From the NCBI GenBank assembly GCA_027922465.2, contig BQMF02000470.1, positions 186,001 through 250,000 of the forward strand: a DNA stretch of 64,000 nt, given 5' to 3'. The stretch is from Turritopsis dohrnii. Lineage: Eukaryota; Cnidaria; Hydrozoa; Anthoathecata; Oceaniidae. The position numbers were made by a program, and so were the translations under genes. Each line of letters starts with the position of its first letter. Position 1 is the first letter of the stretch. Positions 63,161 through 64,000 of this stretch are shown here, one piece after another. Below the pieces are notes generated by a model. That model did no database searches. It saw only the letters and a list, made by a program, of their open reading frames with translations, and had not been told where the DNA came from.

Positions 63161-63721
63161 ATCCTGGATCGATTTTTAGGTTGTTATCCTTTTCCCATAA
63201 ACCGTCACAAATGAAGATGTTCATGTTCATTTTTGCCAAGGAATTAAAGTGACTGAGAAGTTACTATGGACATAGCTAAAAATTATAACACTTGCGACTA
63301 ATATTTCCCCTTAAACAAGTGAATAGTGTTTTTTTGCAGAACACATCAATAACCACATCAATTTGTAAGGCAATTTCATCATAATAAACATAGGATCCTT
63401 ATTCCTGCAGAAGACATCACAAGTTTCCTATCCTTTAAACCATAAAATCACAGGAAAAATGTAATTCAACAGAACACTGCCTTTCTGTAACTCGGATGAA
63501 ACTGTCTTACAAAGTTATATAATCAATTTTATATAAAGGTTTATAAAAGAAGAAAAGAAAATTGTCAAACCTTTGGGGTATAAGCAAATAACTATCAAAG
63601 ACAATCAAAAACCAATCTTTAGTAAAACATATTATGTGTAGCATTTCAAATTATATATAGGGACGAAAAAAATTAAAATTTATAAAATTCAAGTATTCAG
63701 AATAAATATCTCTGATTCAAA

Positions 63722-64000
63722 ACAAGATTCACAAAAAAATGCAACTATATTTCCCCAAAGTTGTGAAAATTTTGTAAATTGTTGTGTGCATTTACAACCA
63801 TGAGAAAAATGTATAATTAAATAATTACAATGGTATAACTCATCAACCTGATACTCATTGGTTTGCAATTGAATCTATTAGGATTAGGTTTCTCTTGCAA
63901 TTTCCACAGAGAAGTTAAAAAGTCACTATGAAGTTACTATGGACATAGCTAAAAATTATAAGACCTAAATGCAACTAATATTAATTATCCAATGTCCCAA
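63722..64000 (+). repeat. 0.74-kb tandem repeat, copy 3, cut by window end
   Basis: Begins AACAAGATTCACAAAAAAATG with CAACTATATTTCCCCAAAG and continues with TGATACTC, GAAGTTACTATGGACATAGC and CTAATATTAATTATCC in the order seen in copies 1 and 2. Confidence 0.85.

Larger units (their letters stand above)
61381..63208. mobile_element. 1.83-kb TIR element with subterminal satellites, 4-bp TSD
   Basis: Ends GTGACAGTTTATGGGAAAAG and complement of right end GTGACGGTTTATGGGAAAAG, paired over about 45 bases to CTAAAAATCGATCC. AAAT is duplicated at 61377-61380 and 63209-63212, and copy 1 of the host repeat shows the empty site (TTATGAAATGAAGATG at 46561). Both sides carry tandem repeats with the core GATCGGAAAATCGATT. 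The centre is non-coding. Confidence 0.88.
60165..63721 (+). repeat. 0.74-kb tandem repeat, copy 2 (two insertions)
   Basis: Starts AACAAGATTCACAAAAATGT and holds the same ordered blocks as copy 1. It is cut by elements at 60351-61340 and 61381-63208; without them it is about 0.74 kb long. A further partial start (AACAAGATTTACAAAAATGT) lies at 60080, directly upstream of the ABT1-like start codon. Confidence 0.87.

Overview
The window is AT-rich, intron-dense eukaryotic DNA from an invertebrate animal. The evidence is a coatomer alpha gene cut into dozens of short GT-AG exons, an ABT1/ESF2-type nucleolar gene, a Golgi fucosyltransferase, and a very mixed transposon load: Helitron with an endonuclease domain, DIRS, Gypsy, BEL/Pao, LINE, tRNA-derived SINE, Harbinger and many terminal-inverted-repeat (TIR) elements. 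This repertoire, and the recurring AT-rich repeats built on CGCGAAA motifs, would suit an early-branching animal such as a cnidarian or sponge, or a tunicate. The species cannot be named from sequence alone.

Layout. 1-4.8 kb: an intronless alpha-1,3-fucosyltransferase gene on the minus strand. 4.8-13.6 kb: COPA on the plus strand, with 35 exons placed and all phases consistent; only the first, very short exon is missing. 15.2-21.7 kb: a large Helitron whose proteins carry a cysteine-protease-like N-terminal ORF, an HUH/Y2 Rep, a PIF1 helicase and an AP-endonuclease-like tail. 24.5-26.2 kb: a three-exon gene for a small RPA1-like OB-fold/zinc-ribbon protein. 28-38 kb: a transposon graveyard with a young 0.7 kb element with 65-bp TIRs, a broken DIRS element, a broken Gypsy element, and three further TIR elements inserted in them. 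38.5-45.3 kb: a BEL/Pao element with both LTRs and a nearly continuous but disabled polyprotein on the minus strand. 45.9-60.1 kb: the ABT1/ESF2-like gene on the minus strand, six exons over 14 kb, its two long introns filled with repeats. 60-64 kb: a tandem 0.74 kb repeat split by two nested TIR elements.

Cellular genes. COPA (COPI coat), ABT1/ESF2 (rRNA processing / transcription) and the fucosyltransferase (Golgi glycosylation) look like ordinary host genes. They share no pathway. The RPA-like gene may be a host gene or descend from a mobile element.

The strongest general result is structural. Because several repeats occur in more than one copy, empty sites can be compared with filled ones. 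At least eight TIR insertions can be bounded to the base with target-site duplications of 2 (TA), 3, 4, 5, 7 and 8 bp. Several carry small protein-coding fragments (THAP-like, Harbinger N-terminus, unrecognised exon-like ORFs).
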